40,075 bases of DNA from Chara braunii. Lineage: Eukaryota; Streptophyta; Charophyceae; Charales; Characeae. The translations under genes were made by a program, and so were the position numbers. The notes below the pieces were generated by a model that searched no databases, had not been told where the DNA came from, and saw only the letters and a list, made by a program, of their open reading frames with translations. Below, piece after piece: positions 1-11,390 of this stretch. Position 1 is the stretch's first letter, and each line of letters begins with the position of its first letter. The stretch is from NCBI GenBank assembly GCA_003427395.1, contig BFEA01000089.1, forward strand, positions 3,171,577 through 3,211,651, in the 5' to 3' direction.

Positions 1-1310
1 GCCCCCCCTCAAAAAATCCCCAGATTCGGCCTGTTTTTTTTTTTGCGAGGGGGTAGGGGAGCCCCCCCGACTCGAAACCCGCTCCCCGCCCCCCAAACCC
101 CCTCCCCGATCGGCCGCGGCCTCGGCCGAACATTCGTGACTGGAGCGGCCATGACCGGAGGGGTCCCAACCACGGGCGGCGGTCACGGCCATGCCCGAAC
201 TCGGCTGCGGCCGAGGGGATACATAGCGGCCATCCACGAGGCAGTGGAACTTCAGTTTGTGCGGACTTGCGATCGAGTTCGGGTGTTAGCCGAGGTGTTG
301 GCATTTCTGCGGTTGTCTCCACCTGGCGTCAGCCACATGTCAATAAATGTCGCCTTCATCGGCGACCTTACGGCGCCACATCCATCATACCATCCACTAC
401 ACCGGACTCCCTGCTAGAGATTGACAGCTCTGTCGTTTTTTGCCACCCCTCCCGCAAGTTCACCTTCCTCCTCCGCCTCCCGTTATCAAATTACCATGCC
501 GACAATCTCTAGATCGGAGCTCGCGAATGCCACCTGGATGACTTCCACACTCTCATCTCATTGTAAGTGGCACGTGTCAGCTCCACGTCGATCGTTGAGA
601 GATCGACAATTGATTGAGAGAGCAAGCAGGAGCTTGCTCAAGATTGGAACCCCCTGGGCGTCACATATGTGACGCACTGTTTTCTGCAACTACGTGATTT
701 TCTATGCAAGACTACTTCGGGGGTTGAATCGAGATGGCGTGGTGAATTGCATGGGTGCCCTTGCTTTCCTTGGTTTTCTTTTGGAATTGAGGCCAGGGTA
801 ATGTTGTGACAGTTGGTAGCTGATTGCGCCTTAGCGAGCGCGAAAGATAACCGTTGACATAGCTTCTTTCTTGTTCTGCTATGGGAAATGAAAACTTTGG
901 CGCGACCGTCGCACGGGGAAATCTTTTTGAATTTTTAACTAACGTCGAGCCCGAGCGGGCTCTCAGAATTTGCTTCGTTCGGAATTTCTTTTTGTAATTA
1001 GGAATTATATTAGGAATTTTGGCGCACCTCAATTTCTGCTGCACGACGCTTCTTGCTTGCGCACGCCTTTCCGCGTCAGGATCTGCGCTCTGACTTTTCC
1101 GCGCCTTAATCCTTGCATGTAACTGTAATTTTTGTTTTGGCGGGCATACTTGCAACTGTAATCCTCTCGTTCTTGATAACTTTTGTGGCGCCCCCGTGCG
1201 CGCATACTTATTCTGTCCTATTGGCCTGAACGCTTGCATGACCGGATCGATGTGTGGAGTGAGGCTACGAACCCCACGCCGCAGCCTGGCCATGCAGTCG
1301 TAGGCACTTC
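1..1310. other. Unassigned DNA, no supported gene
   Basis: The first 300 bases are GC-rich with C-runs. The rest is mixed composition. Open frames here are short, overlap on both strands and show no domain I recognise. The only structures I see are a short hairpin and an 18-bp palindrome at 620-675, listed separately. Confidence 0.5.
620..675. repeat. Hairpin plus 18-bp perfect palindrome
   Basis: Bases 620-627 GAGCAAGC pair with 632-639 GCTTGCTC across the loop AGGA. At 658-675 lies GCGTCACATATGTGACGC, which equals its own reverse complement. No gene adjoins either, so a terminator or operator role is not supported. They may be remnants of an inverted-repeat element. Confidence 0.6.
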
Positions 1311-1314
1311 CTTG

Positions 1315-1607
1315 GACACAATCTCGGGTATCGCGGACACGAATGCATCCTATGAGTTTCGCAAGCACGATTAACTCGCTCTCTATGAATTTTGGAGTTA
1401 GCGAGGTCGAGAGGATCGACTAACGGGCAAGCATTAGAAGGTGAGTAGAGAGTTGCGATCCGACGAGCTGGTGCTGAGTATGCGGGGTTGATGTGGGGCC
1501 GCGACGGACTGTGGCGCACGGGTGAACTTGGCTGGCATGCTCAGGCTAAGCGGGGTGACAACTATGTGTGGGTGTGAGGCGACGGACTGCCCGCATCAGG
1601 AGGGTGT
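1315..1607 (+). repeat. Dispersed repeat R1, copy 1 (ends at GA microsatellite)
   Basis: This segment matches the reverse complement of about 30287-30585 along nearly its whole length, by eye roughly three quarters identical with small indels. Shared blocks include ATCTCGGGT, GTTAGCGAGGTC, GATCGACTAACG, CCGACGAGCTGGTG and GACGGACTGTGGCGCACGGG. Both copies run directly into a long GA microsatellite at the same end. No protein homology was seen. It could be the end of a transposon, a SINE or a non-coding retroelement part; the family is unknown. Confidence 0.75.
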
Positions 1608-3081
<1,474 letters not shown>

Positions 3082-3430
3082 TCGTGCCGGGCGTGAGGTT
3101 GGGCGTCACAGCGTAACCAAACGGTGCCAAGGGCAGTAGCAGCAGAGGCCCAGCTACCCGGGGCCTACCGAAGCTTCTGGGCACAGGCCCAGCCCAGCCA
3201 GGCAGCGCACAGGCCAGACTCTTTCCATATAGGAAAGAGCTTGCTGCCTGGCCCTTCGTGCCGGGCATGAGGTTGGGCGTCACAGCGTAACCAAACAGGG
3301 CCAGGGGCAGTAGCAGCAGAGGCCCAGCTACCCGGTGCCTACCGGAAGCTTCTGGGCACAGGTGCAGCTCAGGCAGGCAGTGCACAGGCCAGACTCTTTC
3401 CATATAGGAAAGAGCGTGCTGCCTGGCCCT
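3082..3430. repeat. Tandem duplication, two ~174-bp units with nested hairpin
   Basis: Unit 1 (3082-3255) and unit 2 (3256-3430) are near-identical. Each contains CTCTTTCC-ATATA-GGAAAGAG (3219-3239 and 3394-3414), a perfect 8-bp stem with a 5-nt loop. In unit 1 a further perfect 10-bp pair, GCCAGGCAGC (3197-3206) and GCTGCCTGGC (3243-3252), encloses it. Both strands stay open through the repeat, but no protein is recognised. Confidence 0.85.
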
Positions 3431-4019
3431 TCATTCGGGCACTTGCTAGTTGGCGGCAGCGCTGCTGGAGCGAGTGCTCGCGGGCTGCTGCTAGCGCAGA
3501 GCAGGGTGCCACGCACGTGCGGTCGTGTAGAGGAAGCGCACTGCTGAGGGCAGCGCCATAGCCCAGCTCCATAGCTGGCTGGTGCTTGGTTGTACAGCAA
3601 GGAGTAGTTCGTGCATGAGGGAGAAGACGTGGGTGACAGACAAGGGACAGGGAGTGAGAATGAGGTGAGGATGATGGCGTGAGGGCACATACCTGGTCTT
3701 GGCGATAGTCTGCAAGAGGCGACATCTTCATGTACTTAGTGGCTTCTGACGTCAACAGTTTCATTGTCAATTTGTATGCTGGAAGTAGCTGTGTGTTAGT
3801 AGTCTGGGCGCTGAGCACCAAGTAGGGGAAGGGGCTTGGATACTTATGTTGGTGATGGCGAGAGTGTGCTCTCATTGACACTTGGATTCAGTGCTTTGGT
3901 TCTCCATTGGCATGTTATTGGTGCAATTCTGCTTTCTGGACAGTGGGGTACTTTCTGGCTTTCAATGTGATTTTGTAATCTGGAAATCTGTCATTTCCCC
4001 TTTGCTCAAATTCCTTGCA
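3431..4019. other. Unassigned DNA
   Basis: No domain, RNA gene or repeat structure could be supported here. Short minus-strand frames carry no recognisable protein. Confidence 0.4.
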
Positions 4020-4400
4020 TAAGGGAAAATTGCAGAAATACGTGTTTGGAAACGTATCGAAGCAACTTTACCGGCCGGCGCAGGTATGCTGGCAAATATC
4101 CCGGTAAAGTTGCAGAAATACCGTTTTTCAAAGGTTTCTGTGAAGATTAACCGGCTGGGACCTGCTTTTGTAACACGTAGGCCGGCCTGGCCTGAGGCGA
4201 GGGCTCCAAGGCCCACGGGTCCTCTGTTGTGAAACCAGGTACCCCCCCCCCCCTTATATTTGCAACTGAAACGTTGCACAGCTACAGCTCAAAAGAGGCT
4301 GGGCTGCTAGCAAACGAGTTTGTTTGTCACTATACCTGCGCGGACTGGTAAAATTGCTACGATACGTTTGCAAACCAGTATTTCTGCAATTTGCCCTTAA
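4020..4400. mobile_element. MITE-like element with ~65-bp terminal inverted repeats
   Basis: The left arm, from TAAGGGAAAATTGCAG at 4020, matches the reverse complement of the right arm ending GCAATTTGCCCTTA at 4400. The match runs for about 65 bp and includes ATTGCAGAAATAC, AAACGTATCG and GCGCAGGT blocks. The total length of 381 bp and lack of coding capacity fit a non-autonomous DNA transposon. The outermost TA on each side could be a TA target duplication (Tc1/mariner-like), but it could equally be part of the inverted repeat. A partial extra copy of the arm (TTGCAGAAATACC) lies internally near 4110. An internal C-run sits near 4241-4252. Confidence 0.75.
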
Positions 4401-5096
4401 AGTAATCCCCTACCTACTTTTCCGTGCACCAAGTCCCAGTGGCCCTTCGTTAGGGAGCACAAAATTGAGCTTACGCCCAGGAACCAGGCAGACAAATTTG
4501 GGTGTTCACATAGTTTGCCTGGGCATGAGCATAATTTGAGCATTCCGCTTCTTAGAGTTTCAAGGATCGTGTCCCTTTTTTTTCTCTTCTTTTTTCCCCT
4601 TCTCCCCCCCCACTTTTTTTTGTTTTTTTTTGTTTTTTGTTTTTACGGTGTGCCCTTCGCTAACGAGACCCTAAGAAATTCCAGGATATAGCTGGCGGCA
4701 GTGATTTCCAGATTCAGTTGGAAAAGTCCTACGGCGAGTATGGCCTAATGATCGTCGGTCATACCTACCGGCGTGTGCTGTGTTATACTGGAAAACCAGA
4801 CTCGTCAGGGCTAACCTCGGCCTCGTTCGTAATTATAAATGTTGTAGGAATAATAATCATAATAAAATTATTATAATCATAGTTGTTCTTGTGCTAAGGT
4901 GTAGCAAAGGAATGCGAAACAGAAACACATTAGGTGGATAGAGAGGAGAAGAAAGGCCGTTATTGTAGTCTAGCCAAGTGCACACTGTACAGGCAATTGT
5001 TTTTCACACCCGTTGAGATTCTAACTGCACGGGCTCAGCCTGGTCGTCTGCTGTGAGTTCAAAAAAGTGTAGAGGAATAGTACATGCTGTCTTTAC

Positions 5097-5100
<4 letters not shown>
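4401..5100. other. Unassigned DNA with T-rich tract
   Basis: Contains a T-rich stretch at about 4575-4643 and an AT-rich, partly palindromic patch at about 4850-4885. No gene is supported. Confidence 0.4.

Positions 5101-5185
<85 letters not shown>
5101..5185 (+). repeat. Compound (GT)n(GA)n microsatellite
   Basis: GT repeats at 5101-5153 pass directly into GA repeats to 5185. Imperfect GA/GGAAGA continues to about 5215. Confidence 0.97.
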
Positions 5186-5188
<3 letters not shown>

Positions 5189-5810
5189 GAGAGAGGAAGG
5201 GAGAGGATGAAAAAGGGAGAACTCTGAGAAGGAGGGGAGCTTGCTATTTACGATTAAGGGGGGTTAGTAGCCTTTGGGTCGGGTCTCTTTCCAGACATCT
5301 TGAAAATACTTCAAACTCGAGGACAGTCGAAAGTTTTCATGATTTGTTTTTCCTGAACTGATTTCTGGTTTCACAGTTTCCCTGAAAATTGTTTTCAAGG
5401 AAGAGTCCCTGAGTAGGATGACAGAAACGAACAGAAATGAAGAACTGGACACTACAGCGAACTAGTCGGCCCTCATTTCAGTTGCGGAAGATGATAAGGC
5501 ATGGAAATTTCTATAGAAACCCTCGCTGAAGCCGGACTCGCTGGGCACAATGGAGAAAGGAAGAGAGAGGAAGAAGGTGGGAGAGACAACGCACAGCACC
5601 ACCAGTGACTCACACTCGATGTACTCCAGAAATGTAGAACAAAACAGACTGCAAGCTGTGGTATACCCCCAGCGGACTGACTGGATCATACTGGGTGAAA
5701 TCAAAAATGGCCAGAGAGATCAGGCCAACGGCCTGCTCTCAATGGCCGAACCGACAAGGAACCAAAGAGGCCCCGGCTGAAGGCGGCTGAAGGCCGGGGG
5801 CAAAGAGTAC
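5186..5810. other. Unassigned DNA
   Basis: No domain is recognisable in the short frames on either strand. A small inverted pair CCCCGGC/GCCGGGG lies near 5771-5799. Confidence 0.35.
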
Positions 5811-6106
5811 TGCTGCACTCTCCGCCATCTGCCAGCTCCCCTTTGGCCCCCAGGAAGGGGAATGGACATGGGCTGATAATAAGAAAATGTCAGTGTGGCA
5901 GTGTGTGGTCAAGAATGGTTATAAGGGCGCAATGCAACAACACAGAAGACACAACTCAGCAAATAATCAAAAGACGGGAAAAGGAATCTCCCCTGCAAAG
6001 CTCTGATCTGAAGGGGTTCTCCTCGACCAGGTCCCAAAATATTTCACACCTACACCCCGCGAATCACAGGGCACTTCAATGAGATGCCTGCCTACTCCAA
6101 AGTTTA
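5811..6106 (+). pseudogene. LINE ORF2 C-terminal relic, left part (P3)
   Basis: Translation in shifting frames matches the C-terminal part of LINE P1b (24,500-24,760). 'LPFGPQEGEWTW' corresponds to 'LPFDPDEWEW', 'VWQCVVKNGYKGAMQ' to 'PWQYTVKQGYRVQ', and 'HPANHRALQ' to 'QPANHRALQ'. At least one frameshift separates these blocks, so it is not functional. The match fades just after 6090. The next part of the same LINE domain resumes at about 8040, which implies an insertion or rearrangement between them. Confidence 0.75.
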
Positions 6107-7351
6107 ATTGGATAGCTTCGGCCTGCCGGACCGCATTGGCTGGAGGCCGCAGGCAAAACGAAAACGAAAATTGCGACGGCGGTTCGGCAGGACTTGGCGC
6201 GCAGCGTGCTGGGAGGCTCGGATTCAATAGCTGAGCGAGGTACTGGTGGTTTAACTGGCTAGCCTCACACTCCAGTCGGGAAGAACGACTTGAAGGCCGT
6301 GTCCCAGAGCACAGCGGATTTGGGCAAGGGTGGCCACCCTTTGGCGGAAACTGACGGATACCTCTTTACATACGGAACAATGCTCACTGGCGTTGGAGAG
6401 GTGCCACACAGTCAGCCCATCCATCGGGAGCTATTTGTGAGACTAGTATCACTGGTCCTCGGCACTATCTCCAAGAGATGCTGTCGGGAGACTACTGAAG
6501 GGCAGCAGCAGGCCGAGGATCAGACGTGGAGCGAGTTGCTCCAGCTGCTGGATACAGAGTACAGGGCCGAGTGGCAAACGATGGACCGGGTATCATGCCG
6601 GGAACCTAAGAAAGCACGGGCAGTCTATTGCAATCTGAAATTCATGGTATGGATGCTGGGTGCACTGCAGGAAAAATAGGCACACTGTCCGGGGGGTCCA
6701 GCGGGGGAAATGCTGGTCCAAAACTGGCGGGATGAACAGGTCCACGCACGACCCGCCAGATGGTCGATCTTGGACCGTGTTCGACTGTCACCCTACAGCC
6801 TCCGTAGAGCAAAGAGTAGCAACAGCCTGAGGAAATGCATTAGAGAACGCCGGTCCCAAACGCAGGCGGGAGAGTGGTACATCTCCCCCCAAGGAAGCGT
6901 TCAAAGCCGAGCCTGTCTTAAACCCTCCCGCCTCGCGAAGGCCAGGTGGCTGTCTAGGTTCAGCAGTTCAGCTGCAGCATCCGACCTTCGAACAACCTGA
7001 ATAGTCGACCACCCGGGGTATCCAGGGGGTCCAGCGCTGTGTAGTGCTGAGGCCTGTACCCATGGACGGGACAGTGGGGACCACATAGTGGGGGTTGGAC
7101 AACAGTTCTGCTCTGATGTTGGGCCCGGCAGCGCCTCACGACCACTCACACCCCTCAGCAGAAATTGGTCAAGTGGCAATATACCGGGAAAGGAGGAAAT
7201 AGAGCACACAGGATCAGTGCTCCCCGAGGGTTTAGGGTTCTAGCAGCCACCTCGCCGGGGGCCGACTGAGGGGGATGATTGGGGACTGTATTGCGCAAGG
7301 CAGATGGTAGCAGTGGATAAAGCAGATAGGCTGAACAGGAGGATGCATCTA

Positions 7352-7593
7352 CTACCGTCTTCCCCTGAACATAACGCATTTGCGTCATATTCGAGTTTTC
7401 AAAAAAAAATGAGGATGCAAATTGAATGCATTTGCGTTGTACTTGAATATCCCAGCAGCTGTTTGAATAGAATGCATACGCTTGTATTCAAATAGAAAGC
7501 AACCTATGCTTTTTTCTTTTTTCTTTTTTTTTTTTTATGCCGTGTATTCGTTTCCAACACATATTATGCTTTATGTTCAGGGGAAGACGGTAG
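7352..7593. mobile_element. MITE-like element with perfect 23-bp TIRs
   Basis: The 23 bases at 7352-7374 (starting CTACCGTCTTCCCCTG) are the exact reverse complement of 7571-7593. The 242-bp span is non-coding. It contains three loosely repeated GCATTTGCGT / GCATACGCTT-type units and a T-run. Flanking sequences on both sides share AACAGGAGGATG, which may be older duplicated sequence. I saw no clear target duplication. Confidence 0.75.
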
Positions 7594-7684
7594 GCGGAAC
7601 AGGAGGATGGATCAGGGAGCAGCAGATAGGCTGGACAGGAGGATGGATCAGGGATCAACAGCCCAGTAGCAACGAGCTAACCTT

Positions 7685-7789
7685 CCGTCTTCACCCAAAT
7701 AGAACGCCCGGTCATTATCGCTGCATCTGGACTGAAAGTTGTGCCAAATGCAGCTACAATGACTGGGCGTTCTATTCGGGTGAAGACGG
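7685..7789. repeat. Fold-back: 46-bp stem with 13-nt loop
   Basis: Bases 7685-7730 and 7744-7789 are reverse complements at 41 of 46 positions, with a 13-nt spacer. The outer sequence CCGTCTTC resembles the TIR of the neighbouring MITE (7352-7593), so this may be a shorter relative of it. If transcribed it would form a long near-perfect hairpin that could yield small RNAs; that part is inference. Confidence 0.8.
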
Positions 7790-8039
7790 TAGGTGGGGGT
7801 GAGGGGAGCCTGGGGAGGTACATCTTCCAGACTCAGTCTGGATGTAATCAATGCCGCCCACTCGGGTATCCCTACCGTAAAGGGGAGAAGCGTCGGAGTC
7901 TGTTGTACGGTCCATTCTGACTTGATGGTGGAAGACAAACTGGACTGACGCTCCCGAGAATAGATACGGAGCCGGAGCCATAAGGGTCTGTTCACAAAAA
8001 AAAAAAAAAAAAAAAAAAAAAACAATAATGGCTGTCTAT

Positions 8040-8430
8040 CTCCACTTTCACGTACTGCTGCTTAAACTTACCCAAGTGGCGTGCAGCGCTGGAACACTGC
8101 CTCCTGGGATGCTCAATGGTGGCTCAGATATGGAGATCATGGTGGGATGCAGCATGGCACTACCTAACCGGCGCCTACCTACCATGGAATCCAAAAGCCC
8201 TTCTTTGGGAAAATTATCCACTGAAACCCTCCAATGGATTGCATTTACATTACTACATAATTAACTATTGTTCAGTACACAAGACTGGCAATGCTACTGA
8301 GGACACGGAGAGCGAGGTGTTCCTACGGAAAAAAGCAATTTGATTTTAGTCTCATGCAGGCTAGTATGGTCCTTGTACATGGCAGGGTAGTATACCAGAA
8401 GTGGGATGCGGTTCTGTTTGGTGGAGGGGG
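8040..8430 (+). pseudogene. LINE ORF2 C-terminal relic, right part (P3)
   Basis: Encodes 'ALEHCLLGCSMVAQIW', matching 'TLEHCLLDCPMVSRLW' of LINE P1b. 'WWDAAWHYLTGAYLPW' then matches 'WWDAVWHYLTDHRFPW'. After a frameshift near 8268 come 'LAMLLRTRRARCS' and 'QFDFSLMQAS', matching the extreme C terminus. This is the end of the zinc-binding domain (Cys-x-Cys/His region) of the relic whose earlier part is at 5811-6106. It is broken by frameshifts. Confidence 0.78.
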
Positions 8431-8490
8431 GGGGCACAACTGGTGTAGAAAATAGAATCCATAGATTGAACATATATGAAGTAACAGCCA

Positions 8491-8872
8491 TGATTTAGTT
8501 AAAACTGGCATTTTTTTGAATTTTCACAAATTTAAATTGGGCTTACAAATAAGTTTCAATGTTTTTTAACATTTTTTTGTCCCCATGACGTCAGACTATT
8601 GATAGCTTGGCGTCCTGGGGACGCAAGACTCTTGGATGTATCTGGATTTTTTTTCATTTTTCCTGGACCTTTGATGTATTTTTGACGGTTCTTTATGTCG
8701 AGGTACATCAGATAGTCTGACGCCCAATAGTCTGGTGTCCCCAGGACGTCAGACTATCAACCGTCCTATGTCGCAGGAACACAAAAATGCTAAAAATATT
8801 GGTTAACTTTTCTTTTTGGAAGCCCAATTTTGTTAAAATTCAAAAAATGTCAGTTTTAACAAAATTAGCTCA
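8491..8872. mobile_element. MITE-like element with ~50-bp TIRs and nested inverted core
   Basis: The left arm (8491-8544, core GTTAAAACTGGCATTTTT, ending AAATTGGGCTT) pairs with the right arm (8820-8872, beginning AAGCCCAATTTTG and containing CAGTTTTAAC). Two small gaps are needed. The interior has its own inverted repeats: GTCAGACTAT/ATAGTCTGAC units and CGTCCTGGGGAC (about 8611) with GTCCCCAGGACG (about 8738). It is about 380 bp and non-coding. No convincing target duplication was found. Confidence 0.75.
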
Positions 8873-9350
8873 TACAAAATGATTGTTTACGACTGAGATG
8901 AGGGACCTGGTAGAGACAGATGACATACAAGTCAGGGGTGCTCACCCCGGCACATATATTGTCACAAATAGAACTGCCCGGTAAACCGTAGACAGAGAGA
9001 GAGAAGAGGACAACAAACGAGGGGCTGTGACAAACATATATATATAATTTTAGAGTACAGATTACGTACACATTTCCAATGTCCAGCAGGTACTGCTCCC
9101 CACCGATAGACTGCAGCAATTAATACCTGGAATTGCTAGCAGCAGTTGAGTGTAATACTATCACGACTACTAGCAAATCCGGTGGATGATTATGAAAGAA
9201 AAAAAAAAAAAGGATTGCGTACACATTGGACAAGGCACAGATACACTTCAACAGACTATAGAACATAATAAAACAGACTACAGATTACTTACATGCCGAG
9301 GGAAACAGACCTAATATGCATACCCCCCATTCATCAAGCAGGGTTTTTTT
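8873..9350. other. Unassigned DNA
   Basis: A short GA run, a TA run and an A-run occur here. Similar phrases (ACAGATTACGTACACAT near 9057, GATTGCGTACACATTG near 9210, ACAGATTACTTACATG near 9280) hint at degraded local repeats. No gene is supported. Confidence 0.35.
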
Positions 9351-9356
9351 GAGCGG

Positions 9357-9408
9357 GCCATTCTGTTCTTTCGAACACTGTCAGGGACTGTTCGAATGCA
9401 AGAATGGC
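9357..9408. repeat. Nested fold-back
   Basis: GCCATTCT (9357-9364) pairs with AGAATGGC (9401-9408), and TTCGAACA (9370-9377) pairs with TGTTCGAA (9389-9396). Both are perfect 8-bp stems around an 11-nt loop with small internal loops. Confidence 0.75.
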
Positions 9409-9435
9409 TCCCAGCAACATTTTTGGGGGGGGCCT

Positions 9436-9595
9436 TTAAACCACCAGTACTTGGCCCAGCTATGGGCCGTGGAAAAAAATAAGAGTAGAAACGTTTCTAG
9501 TTGGATGAATTTGGGCGCTCCTGTAGTGGCCCGTACATTTCCGAAAATCGTGTAGGGTTAACGCTACGCGACTTTAGGAAGTACTGGTGGTTTAA
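9436..9595. repeat. 160-bp segment bounded by perfect 17-bp inverted repeats
   Basis: TTAAACCACCAGTACTT at 9436-9452 is the exact reverse complement of 9579-9595. A third copy of GTACTGGTGGTTTAAC occurs at about 6240-6255. The interior is non-coding. It may be a very small MITE or paired transposon ends; no target duplication is evident. Confidence 0.6.
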
Positions 9596-11390
9596 CCTCC
9601 TGAAACAAAAACAAAAAAACAGGCAGGTGCCCTGACTTCAGGGCTACCCTCCTATATATTCTTTCCACACACACACACATGCCCATTCTGTTATGGGGGG
9701 CGGCAGTCCGGTTGCTTGTTACGGGCAAGCTTAAAACAAGATGTTTCCACAGCGAGTCCATCCCATCCCCTCCCTAATTCAGGTCAGAGGTGAGGGTGGT
9801 GGTGACTAACAGCTGGGAGACTCTCAGTGGAACCCAGTGGCTGCAAAAAAGCCCTCCTCCCTGCCTCTTACCTGACTACTTTTTGTTCCGTGTACTAAGC
9901 GGGGTTTTCTGCCCCCCTTCCCCTCCAACCCTGAAAAGTCAAGTCGATGCATCCCAAGCCCCAGCTTTCCTTGCCATTATTACTCCTACCCCCCTCCGTG
10001 TCACGTACAAGATCCTGTACTTGAACGAACTTCCGAAGCCCTGAGTTCGTTATCCGTGCTTTTTCGATCTCCAACGGGCTTAAGGGGGGGGGGTACCCTT
10101 CTTTTTGGTTGGTGGTACGCATGAGATCAACGGCTGACGAGGCCCTCCTACGTTGTAAAACCTGTTGTTGCTGTTGTTGTTGTTTTCTTTCTGAGGACTT
10201 TTTCGCAATTTCTTTCTGGCGATCCACAAATTTCCGTAGGACTTGCGCTCGCCTTAGTCAGCATGCAAGGAATTTTGATTGGCTGTAGGGAATCCCAGAA
10301 TTTTTGGCCGCGCTTCCCGCTGACATGTCCTTTCTTGCAAATGAATGTTCCTAAAATTTGCCCTTGACTAACAGTAAACCTAGGAGGCAGATGGCCGGTA
10401 ACGCTGGTCCTAGCGCTAATCGCTTGTGCGCTAACGCAGGAGTTCTCTACACTCACGCGTTGAGCCAATGCGTTAGGGTTACGGTTTCGTTACAGGCAAC
10501 CTTGAAGCAAGTTACCGAGCACTGGCTGTGGCAACACTGACGTGTCGCTCTAAGCCAATGTTGTTACCGGATACGGACCTCCTTCTCTCTCTCTCTCTTT
10601 TGGTAACCGTAACACTACCCACCTACCATAGCCATGCTACGGTGGACTGCGGAACTGCTCACTACCTTACCTACCAGTAAAGCAACTTTTCACTGAAGGA
10701 AAGGGCGAAGCACTCCCAAGGTAGCTCGATGCAAGCTTCGATCCGCTACTTACCTTCGTAACAGCGACGCCTACAGGATCCAGCCACCAACGAAGACCAG
10801 CCAAGTTACCTATGTCCAAGAATGGACTTTTCAAGACATTCAAAGGAAAGAAAAAAAAAAGTGATGCGCTTGGCCAACATGAGTAGGGGCGCAGTGCTAC
10901 CGGGAGCGCTGCGCCCCCGCTATCCTGTCTTGTCGGGTTCACGCTCTTGTCAACGCTTGCGGAAAGGAACCAGGGCAGTATGCGTGCACGCGGGGAAACG
11001 TGCGAGGTGGACACTGGTTGCTGCTGGGCCGAAGCGCGAGTGACCTCTGTCGCTGCCTTTGTGGGTGAGGTAGCTAAGTTTTGGAAGCCATCTCCGGGTA
11101 GTGTGTATGTCCCATCGACGCAGTCATAGCGGGCTTATGGTGCTGAGGGGGGCTTGTGGAAAAATGGGTATAAGTGAGCGATGGGGGCTTTATGCTCTAT
11201 CGCTTATGGCTGGACTTGCATGCTAGAGGGAGATCAAATGTGGAGGAGGCAAGGGTGTGTTCAGATTCGACATTTTAGATTCGACATTATCAACGCTTAT
11301 CTTCTTTGTGTAATGTAGGAGGAGGACGACATTTTCCTTTGTCATTATGGACAAAGGTATCATCATCGAGTGAGGATAGCGGGAATCAGT
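9596..11390. other. Unassigned DNA
   Basis: Contains a (CAA/TTG)n stretch at about 10163-10185 and a CT run near 10583-10600. A phrase TACCGGGAGCGCT(G)CGCCCC near 10896 recurs as TACCGGGAGCGCT(A)CGCCCC near 30621. Open frames are short with no recognised domain. Confidence 0.4.

Larger units (their letters stand above)
6107..8022 (+). other. ~1.9-kb segment ending in poly(A), splitting LINE relic P3
   Basis: This DNA sits where about 45 codons of the LINE zinc-binding region should be and ends in an uninterrupted A-run (about 7996-8022). That suggests a retroposed insertion on the plus strand. Sequence around the two breaks is loosely alike (GCCTGCCTACTCCA near 6087 and GGCTGTCTATCTCCA near 8030), possibly a decayed target duplication. 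Inside are a plus-strand frame at 6290-6679 (129 codons, no recognised domain), a MITE at 7352-7593 and a fold-back at 7685-7789. The origin of the cargo is unknown. Confidence 0.4.

Noticed and set aside
4020-4400. Minus-strand frame 3962-4279 as a gene
   Set aside because: Runs through the arm of an inverted-repeat element.
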